A model generated the notes under the pieces. The model had not been told where the DNA came from, made no database searches, and worked only from the letters and a program-made list of their open reading frames with translations. Below, in pieces: positions 53,002-62,054 of a DNA stretch of 64,000 bases. A program made the translations under genes and the position numbers. Numbering within the stretch: the first letter of the stretch is position 1; the number at the start of each line of letters is the position of its first letter. The stretch is from Gottfriedia endophytica (GTDB lineage Bacteria > Bacillota > Bacilli > Bacillales > Bacillaceae_G), in NCBI RefSeq assembly GCF_017814275.1, contig NZ_JAGIYQ010000005.1:248001-312000 (forward strand), written 5' to 3'.

Positions 53002-53988
53002 TTACTTAAATGCTGGAATTACATACTTTCCAAATAACTCCATGGATGATAGTACTTTATGATGCTCTAATCCTCCAAAATTCAATACTGCCATCAAGTT
53101 CGTAACACCTATTTCTTGGTAGGATTGAATTTGTTTAATAACTTCATCAGGACTTCCGATTATTGGATTAAGATTCTTTTTAAGGACTTCATATGAAATA
53201 TTTTTCCCACTCACTGTATTCATAAATAATTGATATGGACCTTTTGCATTTGCTTCCGCTTCTGCCAGTGTTTCACCAACATGAACATGGAAGGCAACAG
53301 GAATATCTAATTGTTCTGGATTACCATGACCAGCTTTCTGATATTCATTTTTATATGTCTCAATCAGTTTAGCTAACTCATCTTTTGATTTACCAAATCC
53401 AAGTGCCATGATATTACTCCCCATATTCGCTAGATGGGTTGCACCTTTTTCACTAGAGGTTGCAATCCAGTTAGGAGGAAATGGAGTTTGAATTGGTTGA
53501 ACACTTAGCTTGATATCTTCATATTGAAAAAAGTTCCCTTGATGAGAAAAGTGCTTTCCTGACCATGCCTTACGTAACACTTCTAAAGACTCATTAAATC
53601 GTTGCGCTTTATCCTCTAATGAAATATGATAACCTTCAAATTCCTTCTGACTATATCCACTACCTAATCCCAAATCTAATCTCCCATTTGATAATAGATC
53701 TACAACCGCATAATCCTCAGCAATTCGTAAAGGATTATGTAGTGGAAGTACTGAGACACCTACCCCTAGTCGAATTCTATTTGTCCTTTGAGATAAAGCT
53801 GATAACAAAACTGCTGGGGAAGGACAAATCCCAAAATCTGCGAAATGATGCTCTGTAAACCAAACTCCATCAAAATTCATTTCTTCAGCCCGAACAGTTT
53901 GTTCCATTACCTCATCATAGAATTGTTTAGGCGTTCGAGATAATTGATTTGGATAGTTGTCAAATATCGTTAATGTACTAAATTTCAT
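53002..53988 (-). CDS. LLM-class flavin-dependent oxidoreductase
   Basis: A 328-residue TIM-barrel luciferase-like monooxygenase. Hallmarks: AEEMNFDGVWFTEHHFADFGICPSPAVLLSALSQRT and LLSNGRLDLGLGSGYSQKEFEGY. The G-RxxxGxGxG-like segment binds FMN. Members oxidise aldehydes, sulfonates or other small compounds with FMNH2 and O2; no partner reductase is nearby. ATG follows cttggagtgagattat. Monocistronic. Confidence 0.9.
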   Translation of the reverse strand: MKFSTLTIFDNYPNQLSRTPKQFYDEVMEQTVRAEEMNFDGVWFTEHHFADFGICPSPAVLLSALSQRTNRIRLGVGVSVLPLHNPLRIAEDYAVVDLLSNGRLDLGLGSGYSQKEFEGYHISLEDKAQRFNESLEVLRKAWSGKHFSHQGNFFQYEDIKLSVQPIQTPFPPNWIATSSEKGATHLANMGSNIMALGFGKSKDELAKLIETYKNEYQKAGHGNPEQLDIPVAFHVHVGETLAEAEANAKGPYQLFMNTVSGKNISYEVLKKNLNPIIGSPDEVIKQIQSYQEIGVTNLMAVLNFGGLEHHKVLSSMELFGKYVIPAFK

Positions 53989-54074
53989 ATAATCTCACTC
54001 CAAGAAAATTTATTTAACTGCTTTGCTTTACTTATAGACTACAAAAAATCATAATAATAACTTGGTTAAAAAAT

Positions 54075-54362
54075 CTATTTTTCATACTCTACCAAAAAAT
54101 TAGTGATTTCTAAATCATAATTCATTCCATAAACTTCTTTTATTGCTTTAATCTTTTCAAGACTCTCCTGATCAAAAACAGCTTTGTTTTCAAATGCACG
54201 CAGAACAATTATTTCAATAAGATTTCCTAGTGAAATATCATGATACTCTGCCATTGCTTTTAAAACTTTTACCATCCTTTTTTCCATCCTCATGCCAGTT
54301 TGCACGCGCTCAAGTTTAATATTTTTATCTTTCTCAGTAATTTGATCGTTTTGTTGTTTCAT
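54075..54362 (-). CDS. Hypothetical protein with ribbon-helix-helix-like segment, 95 aa
   Basis: Residues 20-60 (GMRMEKRMVKVLKAMAEYHDISLGNLIEIIVLRAFENK) have the strand-helix-helix look of RHH or related DNA-binding folds. ATG at 54362 follows aaaggatggtatctt; a longer frame starts before the site. No neighbour suggests a toxin partner. Function open. Confidence 0.6.
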   Translation of the reverse strand: MKQQNDQITEKDKNIKLERVQTGMRMEKRMVKVLKAMAEYHDISLGNLIEIIVLRAFENKAVFDQESLEKIKAIKEVYGMNYDLEITNFLVEYEK

Positions 54363-54590
54363 AAGATACCATCCTTTATATAGAAACTTTAAAATTGTTA
54401 TCTTTATAACATTGTACCAATATAACATTACAACATTTTTATTTCAATTATTTTTACTATGAATTGAATAGTCAGACATCTTTGGAAACCTCACTATGGA
54501 AATTAAACTTACTAAAAATGTCATGTTAATATAAAATGTCTAATTGTTTCAGTTTTATAAAAGTAACTAGCTTTAAGGATTCCCAAAAAC

Positions 54591-54629
54591 AAAAAAAACA
54601 GAAAAACCAACATTCTGGTTTCTCTGTTT
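54591..54629 (-). terminator. Recurrent-type terminator hairpin
   Basis: aacagaaaaacca and tggtttctctgtt pair (one mismatch), followed by a run of eight T on the minus strand. It terminates the S53 protease gene at 54703. Confidence 0.85.
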
Positions 54630-54702
54630 CTCAATTTATACTTTATTCACCATTTATTTCTCTAGCTTAAATACTATACGATTTAAATATAATGCCAGAA
54701 GA

Positions 54703-56397
54703 TTAATTCATATCACGAATTAAGTTATAAACATCAGGTGTACCAATACCTGAAGCCATATCATAACCAGCTGTTGCTGGATAGTACAAGTTAGTTCCAG
54801 TCGTTACGTCATGATACGCTGGATATAGTTGTGTCGTATTAAAAGCTTTATACAAGGTTGGATTCGCTTGACCAAGGTTAGCTTTGCCAGTCGCTGCCGC
54901 ATATTGATTATTAAGTGCAGCAATTCCCGCCCATAATGGTGCAGCAGCTGATGTACCTCCAACTACAGTCCAAGAACCTTGGCTATAGATTGAGTAACCA
55001 GTGCTTGGATCAGCATCTGCGGATACATCCGGAACTTGACGTTTACCGTTCGAATAACTATTTTGTACACCAGGGCCTGACTGCCACGAAGGCATTGCAT
55101 ATACTTTAGATAAACCTCCGCCCCCGCCTGTTCTGTTTGTTTTGTTGCTCCAAATTGATTCAGAGCTATAAGTAGAATTGCTAAGAGTTAGGTGAGTACC
55201 TCCAACTCCAGTCACGTATGGATCATTTGCAGGACTGTCTACTTCTAATGTTCTACCGCCAGAATCGTAGGCACCATTGTCACCAGCCGCAGCAAAAATA
55301 CTTTGTCCTTGTGCAGCAAATTGTTGGAAAATCGTATGCAAGCTATTCATAGTTGCACTTGAACTATGTTGCTCACCTATTCCCCAGCTTACGGAAATTG
55401 ATTTTGCTGTATTATCCGTAGCGATTTTTTGATAAGTATCGATTAATCCTTGATCCGTATTTGGTCCCTCATATACGACCACTTGGGCTTTTGGAGCAAT
55501 CGCATTGATTACTTCAATATCCAGTTCTACTTCTACTTCGCCGCTACCAGCAGCACCGCTATAACCATCAACATATATATTCGTTGGTGCAGGGCTTCCA
55601 AGGCCATAGTTATTGCTATAAGTAGTAATGTTCGAAGCTTTATAACCATCTAGCTCCATGACTGCTACGGTTTGACCAGCTCCCGTGTAGCCTGAACTTG
55701 CCAGTGGATTGATATCATAAGCACCTTTCAATTCAGCTGGTGTATATCCACCTGCAGGACCGCTACCCACATTTGGTGTAACAGCTGCAGGGTTAGTTAA
55801 TGGTTTACTGATTCTTGGATGAGTATAATGTCCTTCATTATTCAAACCTTCAATATCAGTGATTACTCCAGAAAATTCTGCAGGGATGCTAGGTGCTGTG
55901 TCATTTGAATAGTAGACTTCGCCCTTTGCATTTTTATAATTATTAATTGTTATACCAAATGTATCTTCCATCTGACCAATTGTACCGCTAATGGTAACAA
56001 ACGCATTATTCGGTGAAATATTTTGCACTTCAAAGCCTTTACTTGTTAAAAAGTTCTTAACGTTGTCTACTGTTTCATCAGTTGCTCCGTATTGGCTTTT
56101 GAATTCCTCAGGAGTTATATAATGCTTATAGTTCGGGGATGAAGGGTCGTTTAGACTAGCAATAAAATTGTCTAGTTTATCACTGTTTCTTAATTGAAGA
56201 GCAACCGTTAATGAAGCAACTGTATTACGACTTGTATGGCCAACTAAGGTGCCGTGCTTTGCAGCCATTGGATCCGCTTTAGTAAGTTGAACTTTGCTAG
56301 GCGACGCGGCAAAGCTTGAACCTCCAGACATATACACCGTCAAACTTATCAATGAAGCAACTGTTGGTACTAATAATTTTCTTTTAGCTTTTTTCAT
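54703..56397 (-). CDS. Secreted pro-kumamolisin-type S53 (sedolisin) serine-carboxyl protease
   Basis: A 564-residue exported protease with signal peptide (about 1-32, cleavage after SFAA), a pro-domain (45-190; HYITPEEFKSQYG, GTIGQMEDTFG), and a catalytic domain. The sedolisin residues are present: Glu and Asp in GEVEVELDIEV, oxyanion Asp in AAAGDNGAYDSGG, nucleophile Ser in GGTSAAAPLWAG, and the calcium site HDVTTGTN near the end. Such enzymes act at acid pH. Start ATG at 56397 follows gagaggaaaagg. A c-di-GMP-I riboswitch precedes it, linking secretion of the protease to the motility/biofilm signal. Confidence 0.92.
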   Translation of the reverse strand: MKKAKRKLLVPTVASLISLTVYMSGGSSFAASPSKVQLTKADPMAAKHGTLVGHTSRNTVASLTVALQLRNSDKLDNFIASLNDPSSPNYKHYITPEEFKSQYGATDETVDNVKNFLTSKGFEVQNISPNNAFVTISGTIGQMEDTFGITINNYKNAKGEVYYSNDTAPSIPAEFSGVITDIEGLNNEGHYTHPRISKPLTNPAAVTPNVGSGPAGGYTPAELKGAYDINPLASSGYTGAGQTVAVMELDGYKASNITTYSNNYGLGSPAPTNIYVDGYSGAAGSGEVEVELDIEVINAIAPKAQVVVYEGPNTDQGLIDTYQKIATDNTAKSISVSWGIGEQHSSSATMNSLHTIFQQFAAQGQSIFAAAGDNGAYDSGGRTLEVDSPANDPYVTGVGGTHLTLSNSTYSSESIWSNKTNRTGGGGGLSKVYAMPSWQSGPGVQNSYSNGKRQVPDVSADADPSTGYSIYSQGSWTVVGGTSAAAPLWAGIAALNNQYAAATGKANLGQANPTLYKAFNTTQLYPAYHDVTTGTNLYYPATAGYDMASGIGTPDVYNLIRDMN

Positions 56398-56419
56398 CCT
56401 TTTCCTCTCCCATTTCCCC

Positions 56420-56451
56420 AAACAAAAAATTCTTTCACCATTGTAGAATCT
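56420..56451 (-). terminator. Candidate riboswitch expression platform terminator
   Basis: agattct and agaatt pair around an 11-base loop on the minus strand, followed by tttttt. The stem is short (5-6 bp), so this is a weak candidate. Confidence 0.4.
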
Positions 56452-56461
56452 TATTACCGTT

Positions 56462-56546
56462 TGTGGCGGCCCGACTACCGCGGAACTGGTGCATGCTGAC
56501 AGTTCTTAAGGCACGTAGCTTTGCGTACCATCTTTCCAATGATTTT
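56462..56546 (-). promoter_or_regulatory. c-di-GMP-I (GEMM) riboswitch upstream of the S53 protease
   Basis: On the minus strand: a hairpin catt-ggaaa-gatg (GAAA-type loop), then tacgcaaagctacgtgcctt aag, then ggtagtcgggccgcc. Blocks acgcaaagc, gccttaag and ggtAGtCGGGccgCC correspond in order and spacing to the GEMM-I consensus (ACGCAAAGCC, GGCCTAA, GGTAGCCGGGTTACC). It sits 65-150 nt upstream of the protease start. Confidence 0.8.
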
Positions 56547-56840
56547 ACTTTTTTATTTGGTATAATTTTCTGAAAACTCAGTTTTCTACCAAATCTTACT
56601 AAGTGGATTTAAAGGCGTAAATATGCTTTTTGATTTATTACATTTGTGATATACATAGGGAAATAGACCTATAAGTGTTCTTTCAAAACTATCAATTTAT
56701 TTGAAAGTAGTTGCTAGAATAATGTTTTTACTTCTAATCTAAATTTAATGAAACCTTTTTACATAAGATACAGAGTTGTATATTAAAATTTTTTAATTGA
56801 TTGGTTCATCCGTCATTTCTGGTATTTTCTGAAAAATAAT
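56547..56840. other. Intergenic region upstream of the riboswitch
   Basis: AT-rich, should hold the promoter for the riboswitch transcript. I see a near-palindrome gaaaactcagttttc at about 56572-56586 and no gene. Confidence 0.4.
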
Positions 56841-56843
56841 GAA

Positions 56844-56886
56844 AAGCCTGTATTTTTAATCACAGTGTAATTAAAAATACAGGCTT
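56844..56886. terminator. Orphan perfect inverted repeat
   Basis: aagcctgtatttttaat and its exact complement (17 bp) surround a 9-base loop (cacagtgta). It looks like a strong terminator but lies over 200 bp from the DUF1259 terminator and 300 bp from the riboswitch, with no gene recognised next to it. Confidence 0.7.
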
Positions 56887-57054
56887 ACTTATCAGGTTAA
56901 AAGATGATGTTTTTCTTTAATTTGATATTACGTTTTTTCCGTCTCTGCAAAGTAATTTTGTTCACTATCTGCAAAGTTAATCTCTTTGTTATACAAGGTG
57001 TTCAATAATGTAAAGATTTATCCTTCTAATATAAATCGACCTTTAAACTAAATA

Positions 57055-57081
57055 GAACGATTAAATTTTACCTAATCGTTC
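57055..57081 (-). terminator. Terminator of the DUF1259 gene
   Basis: gaacgatta and taatcgttc form a 9-bp stem with an AT loop. Confidence 0.7.
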
Positions 57082-57101
57082 TCGAAATCAATGTTTTCAA
57101 C

Positions 57102-57494
57102 TCACTCGATAGACTTTAAAGCTTTTCTCACTTTCTTTGCAAAAACTAATGGATCCTCAACAGCTTCAATGTTAACGTAAATTAAATTCGGATTATCGAA
57201 AAGCCACTCATTGTGTATCGATGAAACAATTATTCCATGTTTAACAATAGAAGCGACAAAATTCTCAACTTCTGTTTGTAAGAGTGCTACCCTACCTAGA
57301 CACAATGCTTGTTTAGTCAAACTGTCTCTTGATTCAAATGAAAAAGATGAGGTTACACTGAAACGTTTTCCTAAAATTGTTGCATGTATTTCATTTCGAG
57401 TTATGGTTGCCACACATTTTCCACCAGCAAATCCCTCTTGTCCGCCGATTATTCTAGCAAACTCTTTACAAATTAATTCCTCATTAGACACCAT
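57102..57494 (-). CDS. DUF1259-family protein
   Basis: A 130-residue single-domain protein matching the DUF1259 (LppY/LpqO-type) layout: IIGGQEGFAGGKCVATITRNEIHATILGKRF, then LLQTEVENFVASIVKHGIIVSSIHNEWLFDNPNLIYVNIEAVEDP. Two histidines in VKHG and IHNEW are conserved. Function unknown. ATG follows gggggagatgaatag. No signal peptide, so cytosolic. Confidence 0.82.
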   Translation of the reverse strand: MVSNEELICKEFARIIGGQEGFAGGKCVATITRNEIHATILGKRFSVTSSFSFESRDSLTKQALCLGRVALLQTEVENFVASIVKHGIIVSSIHNEWLFDNPNLIYVNIEAVEDPLVFAKKVRKALKSIE

Positions 57495-57610
57495 CTATTC
57501 ATCTCCCCCTAGTATTATTAGGATATGAATAGATGGATAGATTTGAAATGGATATGCATCTATTTTGGGATTAAAACGATGAATGCATGTGTTATTTTGC
57601 CACTACAAAA

Positions 57611-57650
57611 AAAGAAAAACCTAAAATGAACCTTCCCCCAGGTTTTTCTG
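57611..57650 (-). terminator. Recurrent-type terminator of pssA
   Basis: aaagaaaaacct and aggtttttctg pair; it lies 25 bp after the pssA stop and is duplicated, with the pssA end, at 62063-62093. Confidence 0.75.
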
Positions 57651-57674
57651 CTTCTCTTTTTAAAATTGAAAAAA

Positions 57675-58166
57675 CTAAATTTTTTTAACCCTAATCGGAC
57701 TTACCATTAAGAAAGCAAGGATTAAGGTAATCCATGCATTGCTATATGAAAACATTCCCATACCAGCCAATGTTAATCCAGCAGCTGGAATAGGTAATCC
57801 TTTAAAATAGCCAATCGTTGGTTTAACACTAAACTTAGCTAATCTTAATGCCCCCATCGTAGGGAAAAGGATAAATGCCAAAGAAGTTAAAATTGATGGT
57901 GTTGCAATTGTATGAAATAGAAGTGCCGGAGCAACTCCGAAACTAACAATATCAGCTAAGGAATCTAATTCTACCCCAAATTCACTGTTCACTTTTAATT
58001 TTCTCGCAATCCTTCCGTCAAGAAGATCTAAAATAGCCGAAAGGAAAATAAAAATGGAGGCTGTATCTAAAAACCCACTCATATTAAAGGTAATTGAAAG
58101 AATACCGCATAATAAATTTCCGATCGTAAATAAATTGGGTATAGTTTTTACTATCTGACTGTACAA
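57675..58166 (-). CDS. pssA: CDP-diacylglycerol-serine O-phosphatidyltransferase
   Basis: A 163-residue membrane enzyme that makes phosphatidylserine from CDP-DAG and serine. The CDP-alcohol phosphotransferase motif is complete: DLLDGRIARKLKVNSEFGVELDSLAD (D-x2-DG-x2-AR-x8-G-x3-D-x3-D), then FGVAPALL. About five helices. The start is TTG at 58166 behind caggggggctact. It is the last gene on the strand after the second germination operon. Its 3' end and terminator are duplicated 4.4 kb upstream. No psd gene is nearby. Confidence 0.88.
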   Translation of the reverse strand: MYSQIVKTIPNLFTIGNLLCGILSITFNMSGFLDTASIFIFLSAILDLLDGRIARKLKVNSEFGVELDSLADIVSFGVAPALLFHTIATPSILTSLAFILFPTMGALRLAKFSVKPTIGYFKGLPIPAAGLTLAGMGMFSYSNAWITLILAFLMVSPIRVKKI

Positions 58167-58288
58167 AGTAGCCCCCCTGACTATTCCAATCCTATTCATT
58201 TTTCGTAGTATTTTCTTTTTATTCTTCCTTTATTCTTAAAAAGAACTTCTATTATTGGATAAAAATTTCTCTACGGTTTTTTGAAGAC

Positions 58289-59413
58289 TCAATGAATTAA
58301 ACCAGTTCCTTGTATTTCAACATTTGATTTAATATTAAAACTAAGATTTGTATACATTTTGCTCCATGAAACCTCTTTTCTATCACCACTACCCCTAGAC
58401 AAAAATCTCAATCCAAATCCAATAGGATCTATGTTTTGGTTCTTTATTTTAGTAAGCAAAACTTCAGTCTCAGCATTAATTTTATCTTCAACTTGTTTTC
58501 TAATTACTGCAATCTCATTATCTTTAATTTCTCCAATCCCATTTATTTTTTCTTCAATGATAGCTTTAATCTTAATAGTATAAAAAGCCCCAAGGGTTTT
58601 ATTTTTAACGATAAGTTTGTATTTTGCTTTAGCTCTTTTTAAGTCAATTGCATATAAACCATTCTTATTTCTTACTTTTAGACTTCCATTATAAATACCA
58701 GTTGTTAATAGGCGAAAGGTTTCTGATTCTTTTGGGTTTAACTCCAATAGCATTTTATTTTTGTTAAAAAGAGCCATTTGATTTACTTTTATTTTCTTTT
58801 TAGTCGCTTCAATTATTGGCATGGCTATATTTATTCCATCTTCAGTTTCTCTTCTGTAGGCATCAAAAAGACATAAAGTATTTATGTAAGGTGATTCCAT
58901 CTTACTGTATTCAAAAATTGAATTTAAGAAACTTCCCGCTACGTTTTCTTTTTGAGGTTTAAAATTAAGCACTTCAAGGATATTCGGTTTTGCAACACTA
59001 ATATATGATGTCTTTTGAAAATCGGGTCTTCTTACAAAATATTCTAATATTGGTTGGATATCACTTTTGGCTATTTTTTCTCCAATTAATATTGTTTTAT
59101 TATGTCCATATACTAATTCCTTATCTATTTGAGACTTCATTTGTCTAAGGCCATCGGTAATTGAATCTGTATTTGTTGAAAGAATGATAAAATTGGATTC
59201 CGGTGATTTTGGATCACCACTAGGAATTGCAACTTTTATCATAACATTATATTTTTTATCAGATTTCTCAGATTGATCAATACCTATTGACGTTACAAAT
59301 GCTCTCTTGTCAATATCTTTAAAAGTGCAACCTGATAATAATAAAGTAACACCAGTGATAGAAAAACTTAATATTACGAGACCTGCTTTTTTTTTATTAG
59401 TACATACATCAAT
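58289..59413 (-). CDS. Spore germination lipoprotein, Ger(x)C type, with disrupted start
   Basis: A Ger(x)C lipoprotein: signal KKKAGLVILSFSITGVTLLLSGC with lipobox LSGC, then CTFKDIDKRAFVTSIGIDQ and the three-domain body. No ATG/GTG/TTG lies in frame near the signal. Options: ATT at 59413 (as listed, 374 residues), or an ATG at 59409 that is out of frame by one base and would be corrected by one extra A in the nine-A run at 59387-59395, giving MYVLIKKKAGLV, a textbook lipoprotein start. A far upstream ATG (59545) has a ggagg site but adds 45 unlikely residues. So this is either a frameshifted gene, phase-variable, or slippage-dependent. Confidence 0.8.
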   Translation of the reverse strand: MDVCTNKKKAGLVILSFSITGVTLLLSGCTFKDIDKRAFVTSIGIDQSEKSDKKYNVMIKVAIPSGDPKSPESNFIILSTNTDSITDGLRQMKSQIDKELVYGHNKTILIGEKIAKSDIQPILEYFVRRPDFQKTSYISVAKPNILEVLNFKPQKENVAGSFLNSIFEYSKMESPYINTLCLFDAYRRETEDGINIAMPIIEATKKKIKVNQMALFNKNKMLLELNPKESETFRLLTTGIYNGSLKVRNKNGLYAIDLKRAKAKYKLIVKNKTLGAFYTIKIKAIIEEKINGIGEIKDNEIAVIRKQVEDKINAETEVLLTKIKNQNIDPIGFGLRFLSRGSGDRKEVSWSKMYTNLSFNIKSNVEIQGTGLIH

Positions 59414-60459
59414 AAAATAACTAAGAAAAAATCTGAGATTGCACGAAAATTGAAAAATACAATAAAATATTTTATTAAATCTATTTCCCTTATAAGTTGT
59501 AGGAAGACTGTTGTTACACAAATGAAGAAGGAAATTAATAACCATTTAAACTTTCCTCCAAAATATATATTTAATGTTTTGAATAGTGCTAATGATGTAT
59601 GCCAACTAAGTATTATATAAATTAAGGAAATGACAATATGAACAAAAAGAATAATATAACTAACTCTTTCAACAAATGAGTACTCAAATCGCATACTGTC
59701 TATTGTTGTTAGCCAAACAAAAATTGCTTTATGAACTCCTTTTAAGCCTAGATATCCGATAGGTATAAAATATAGACATAAGAGTATAAAAATACCCAGG
59801 AAAAATATTCCTATTATATAGCTCTTTCTTATAAAGTTAATATTAATTTGCTCATTAAAAATAATTAAATTTGAAAAACCAGTAAACAAAAATAGTGCAG
59901 AAGTAAATGCACTGAATTTTGGAAAATGGGAAATGTACTTAATTGATTGATAGATAGAATCTCCTAAAACAAAATGATCAGTTAAAAATCTAATTATTAT
60001 AAATAAAAAAATGGGGATATGTAATAAAACCACTATTTCTGTAACATATAATAAAGATTCTGTTTTAAGTGATATTGCAAAAGTTATTAATAATAGAAAT
60101 ATAAAATAGGTTACAATTATAGGCGTATCAGGATTTATATATATATTAACAACATGAATCAGTGCAATAATAAATAAAGCACCGGTCAAATACCATAAAA
60201 TAAAACTATAAATTACAAAACACTTTCTAAACCACTTGGGAACTAAATTTTTTAATATTTGATTAATATTTTGTTTTGGAAATTGAACAATTACTTTTTG
60301 TATTATATAAATAAAAAAACCACCTACTATAGCAGCTAAACACATACTCAAAATACTACCGTTTACACTATTCTTGTACAATATTTGAGGAACAAATGCT
60401 GTTACGCCTAAAACAGCATTTAAATAAAATAGATATGTAATATATCGCTTTCCTAGCAA
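59374..60459 (-). CDS. Spore germination protein, GerB type (B subunit)
   Basis: A 361-residue, ten-helix APC-type permease, B subunit of the second GerA-type receptor. It is AT-rich and more diverged than the first operon's copy; YLFYLNAVLGVTAFVPQILYKNSVNGSILSM matches the first two helices. TTG start at 60459 follows gaggtgtatccgt. Its last eleven codons overlap the C-subunit signal region at the A-run (59387-59395). Nutrient specificity unknown. Confidence 0.85.
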   Translation of the reverse strand: MLGKRYITYLFYLNAVLGVTAFVPQILYKNSVNGSILSMCLAAIVGGFFIYIIQKVIVQFPKQNINQILKNLVPKWFRKCFVIYSFILWYLTGALFIIALIHVVNIYINPDTPIIVTYFIFLLLITFAISLKTESLLYVTEIVVLLHIPIFLFIIIRFLTDHFVLGDSIYQSIKYISHFPKFSAFTSALFLFTGFSNLIIFNEQININFIRKSYIIGIFFLGIFILLCLYFIPIGYLGLKGVHKAIFVWLTTIDSMRFEYSFVERVSYIILFVHIVISLIYIILSWHTSLALFKTLNIYFGGKFKWLLISFFICVTTVFLQLIREIDLIKYFIVFFNFRAISDFFLVILLMYVLIKKKQVS

Positions 60460-60477
60460 ACGGATACACCTCTTTAT

Positions 60478-61767
60478 TCAATTATTATTAAAAAGTGTCA
60501 AATATGGCTTACCCAAACTTCTCAAATTACATAAATAACAAAGTATAGCCAATACACTTACTATGACACCCAACATCCCAAAGAGTGAGGCAAGAATAAT
60601 AATTGGATATCTAACAACTCTAATCGCTTGATGCATAGCATTAATTGGAATTATAAAAAGAGATAAAGCTACGAGTGAAACTACAATAATCATTACATCT
60701 GCTACTAACCCTGCCTGTGAAGCTGTTTGCCCCAGTATTAATCCACCTACAGTTGTCGCTGATGAACTTATTGATTTAGGCAGTCTTATACTTGCTTCAG
60801 TTAAAAATTCTGCCATTAACATTAAAAAAAGAATTTCAATGTATGAAGGAAATGGCACTGATATTCTACTTCCGGCAATGAGTAATGCAAATTGTACTTG
60901 TAAAATTTCTGGAGAATAGGAGATGATAGCCACATAAATTGCGGGTAATAATAAAGTATTTAATAAAGCTATAAAACGGATAAAAACTAAAAATTTCGCA
61001 ACTAAAGATAGCTCTACAGAATCATCCATAGATTTAAAAAAATCAAAAAAAGATGCAGGACCTATTAGTGCCCAAGGAGAACCTTCAACAAGCATAATAA
61101 TTTTTCCAGATGATATGTTTTTTACAATTCGATCAGGACGCTCCGTTGTTAGAAAAAGTGGAAATAAGGTCCATTTTTTATTGATTAATAATTTCTGGAG
61201 CTGTCCACAAGATTGCAAAACCTCTACACTTAACCCTTTAATTTTGCCTTTGAGATTGTTATAAACTTTACTATCTATAAGATCCCTATCATATAAAAAA
61301 ACTACTTTTGTCTTTGATAAATTACCTACAATATAATTTTCTACCTTTAAAGTGCTTTTTCTATATCGATTACGGATTAAATTTATTGATGTGTCAATTT
61401 TCTCATTTAAGCCATCCTTAGGACCTTGCAGCACATTTTCTTCAATAGATTCAGCTACAGCACTTGTACTGAAATTACTTACTGAAACAGAATAATTTTT
61501 TTCATCTAAATTTATAATAATGCTTCCATCCAGTATCTTCTCAACCATAATAGACTCTTCAGTAACAATTTCCCAGCCCTGTAAAGTTTCTAGGTAATTT
61601 TTATATATATTAAATTGTTCAAATTCATAAAAAGGCTTAATAATTAGTTTATTAATTTTATCCTCGTCACAAACTGAACTTAAATAGTAAAAAGTTATAA
61701 TTTTTTCATACTTTCTCAGGCTACGATTTTGAAAATCACTATTATTTTGTAGAGTTCTAAACTCCAT
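60478..61767 (-). CDS. Spore germination protein, GerA type (A subunit)
   Basis: A 429-residue A subunit, shorter than the copy at 26869 mainly at the N-terminus. TTERPDRIVKNISSGKIIMLVEGSPWALIGP and ISVPFPSYIEILFLMLMAEFLTEASIRLPKSI, then TTVGGLILGQTASQAGLVADVM are the family blocks. Start ATG at 61767 follows gaggtggatcat. B and C genes follow. The operon is flanked by direct repeats of the pssA end. Whether it still functions is open given the C-subunit start. Confidence 0.88.
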   Translation of the reverse strand: MEFRTLQNNSDFQNRSLRKYEKIITFYYLSSVCDEDKINKLIIKPFYEFEQFNIYKNYLETLQGWEIVTEESIMVEKILDGSIIINLDEKNYSVSVSNFSTSAVAESIEENVLQGPKDGLNEKIDTSINLIRNRYRKSTLKVENYIVGNLSKTKVVFLYDRDLIDSKVYNNLKGKIKGLSVEVLQSCGQLQKLLINKKWTLFPLFLTTERPDRIVKNISSGKIIMLVEGSPWALIGPASFFDFFKSMDDSVELSLVAKFLVFIRFIALLNTLLLPAIYVAIISYSPEILQVQFALLIAGSRISVPFPSYIEILFLMLMAEFLTEASIRLPKSISSSATTVGGLILGQTASQAGLVADVMIIVVSLVALSLFIIPINAMHQAIRVVRYPIIILASLFGMLGVIVSVLAILCYLCNLRSLGKPYLTLFNNN

Positions 61768-61884
61768 ATGATCCACCTCATTATTAATTTGTCCTTATTC
61801 CTTTTTGATATTCAAAGTACATCCATAATTGACTATCAAAACATTTATGAATCTTATTGAGCTATATTGCCAGTTTGCATAATA

Positions 61885-61913
61885 AAAAGGACTGCTTTTT
61901 TTAACAGCCCTTT
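61885..61913 (-). terminator. Weak terminator upstream of the second germination operon
   Basis: aaaggactg and cagcccttt pair (one mismatch) around a T-rich loop, followed by ttttta on the minus strand. It overlaps the end of the small ORF at 61901. Confidence 0.5.
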
Positions 61914-62038
61914 ACTTCTTTTGCAATAGGTAGATATTTTCTTGCTTCCTCTAATGCTCCATCTAAAAATGGAATAGTAATATATTCAAATTCATTTGGA
62001 ATAAATACCTTTCTATTGGAATCACGAATATACCTCAA
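61901..62038 (-). pseudogene. Short coding-like remnant, 45 aa
   Basis: The frame reads ...RDSNRKVFIPNEFEYITIPF then LDGALEEARKYLPIAKEVKGC, with protein-like composition but no proper start (a TTG at 62038 without ribosome site). It looks like the C-terminal end of a lost gene. Family unknown. Confidence 0.4.
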
Positions 62039-62054
62039 ATTCTTAGTATATTGA

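Noticed and set aside
59413-59545. Using the ATG at 59545 as the start of the second Ger(x)C gene
   Set aside because: It has a ggagg upstream, but it would place 45 extra residues before a complete lipoprotein signal and overlap the B-subunit gene by about 170 bp.
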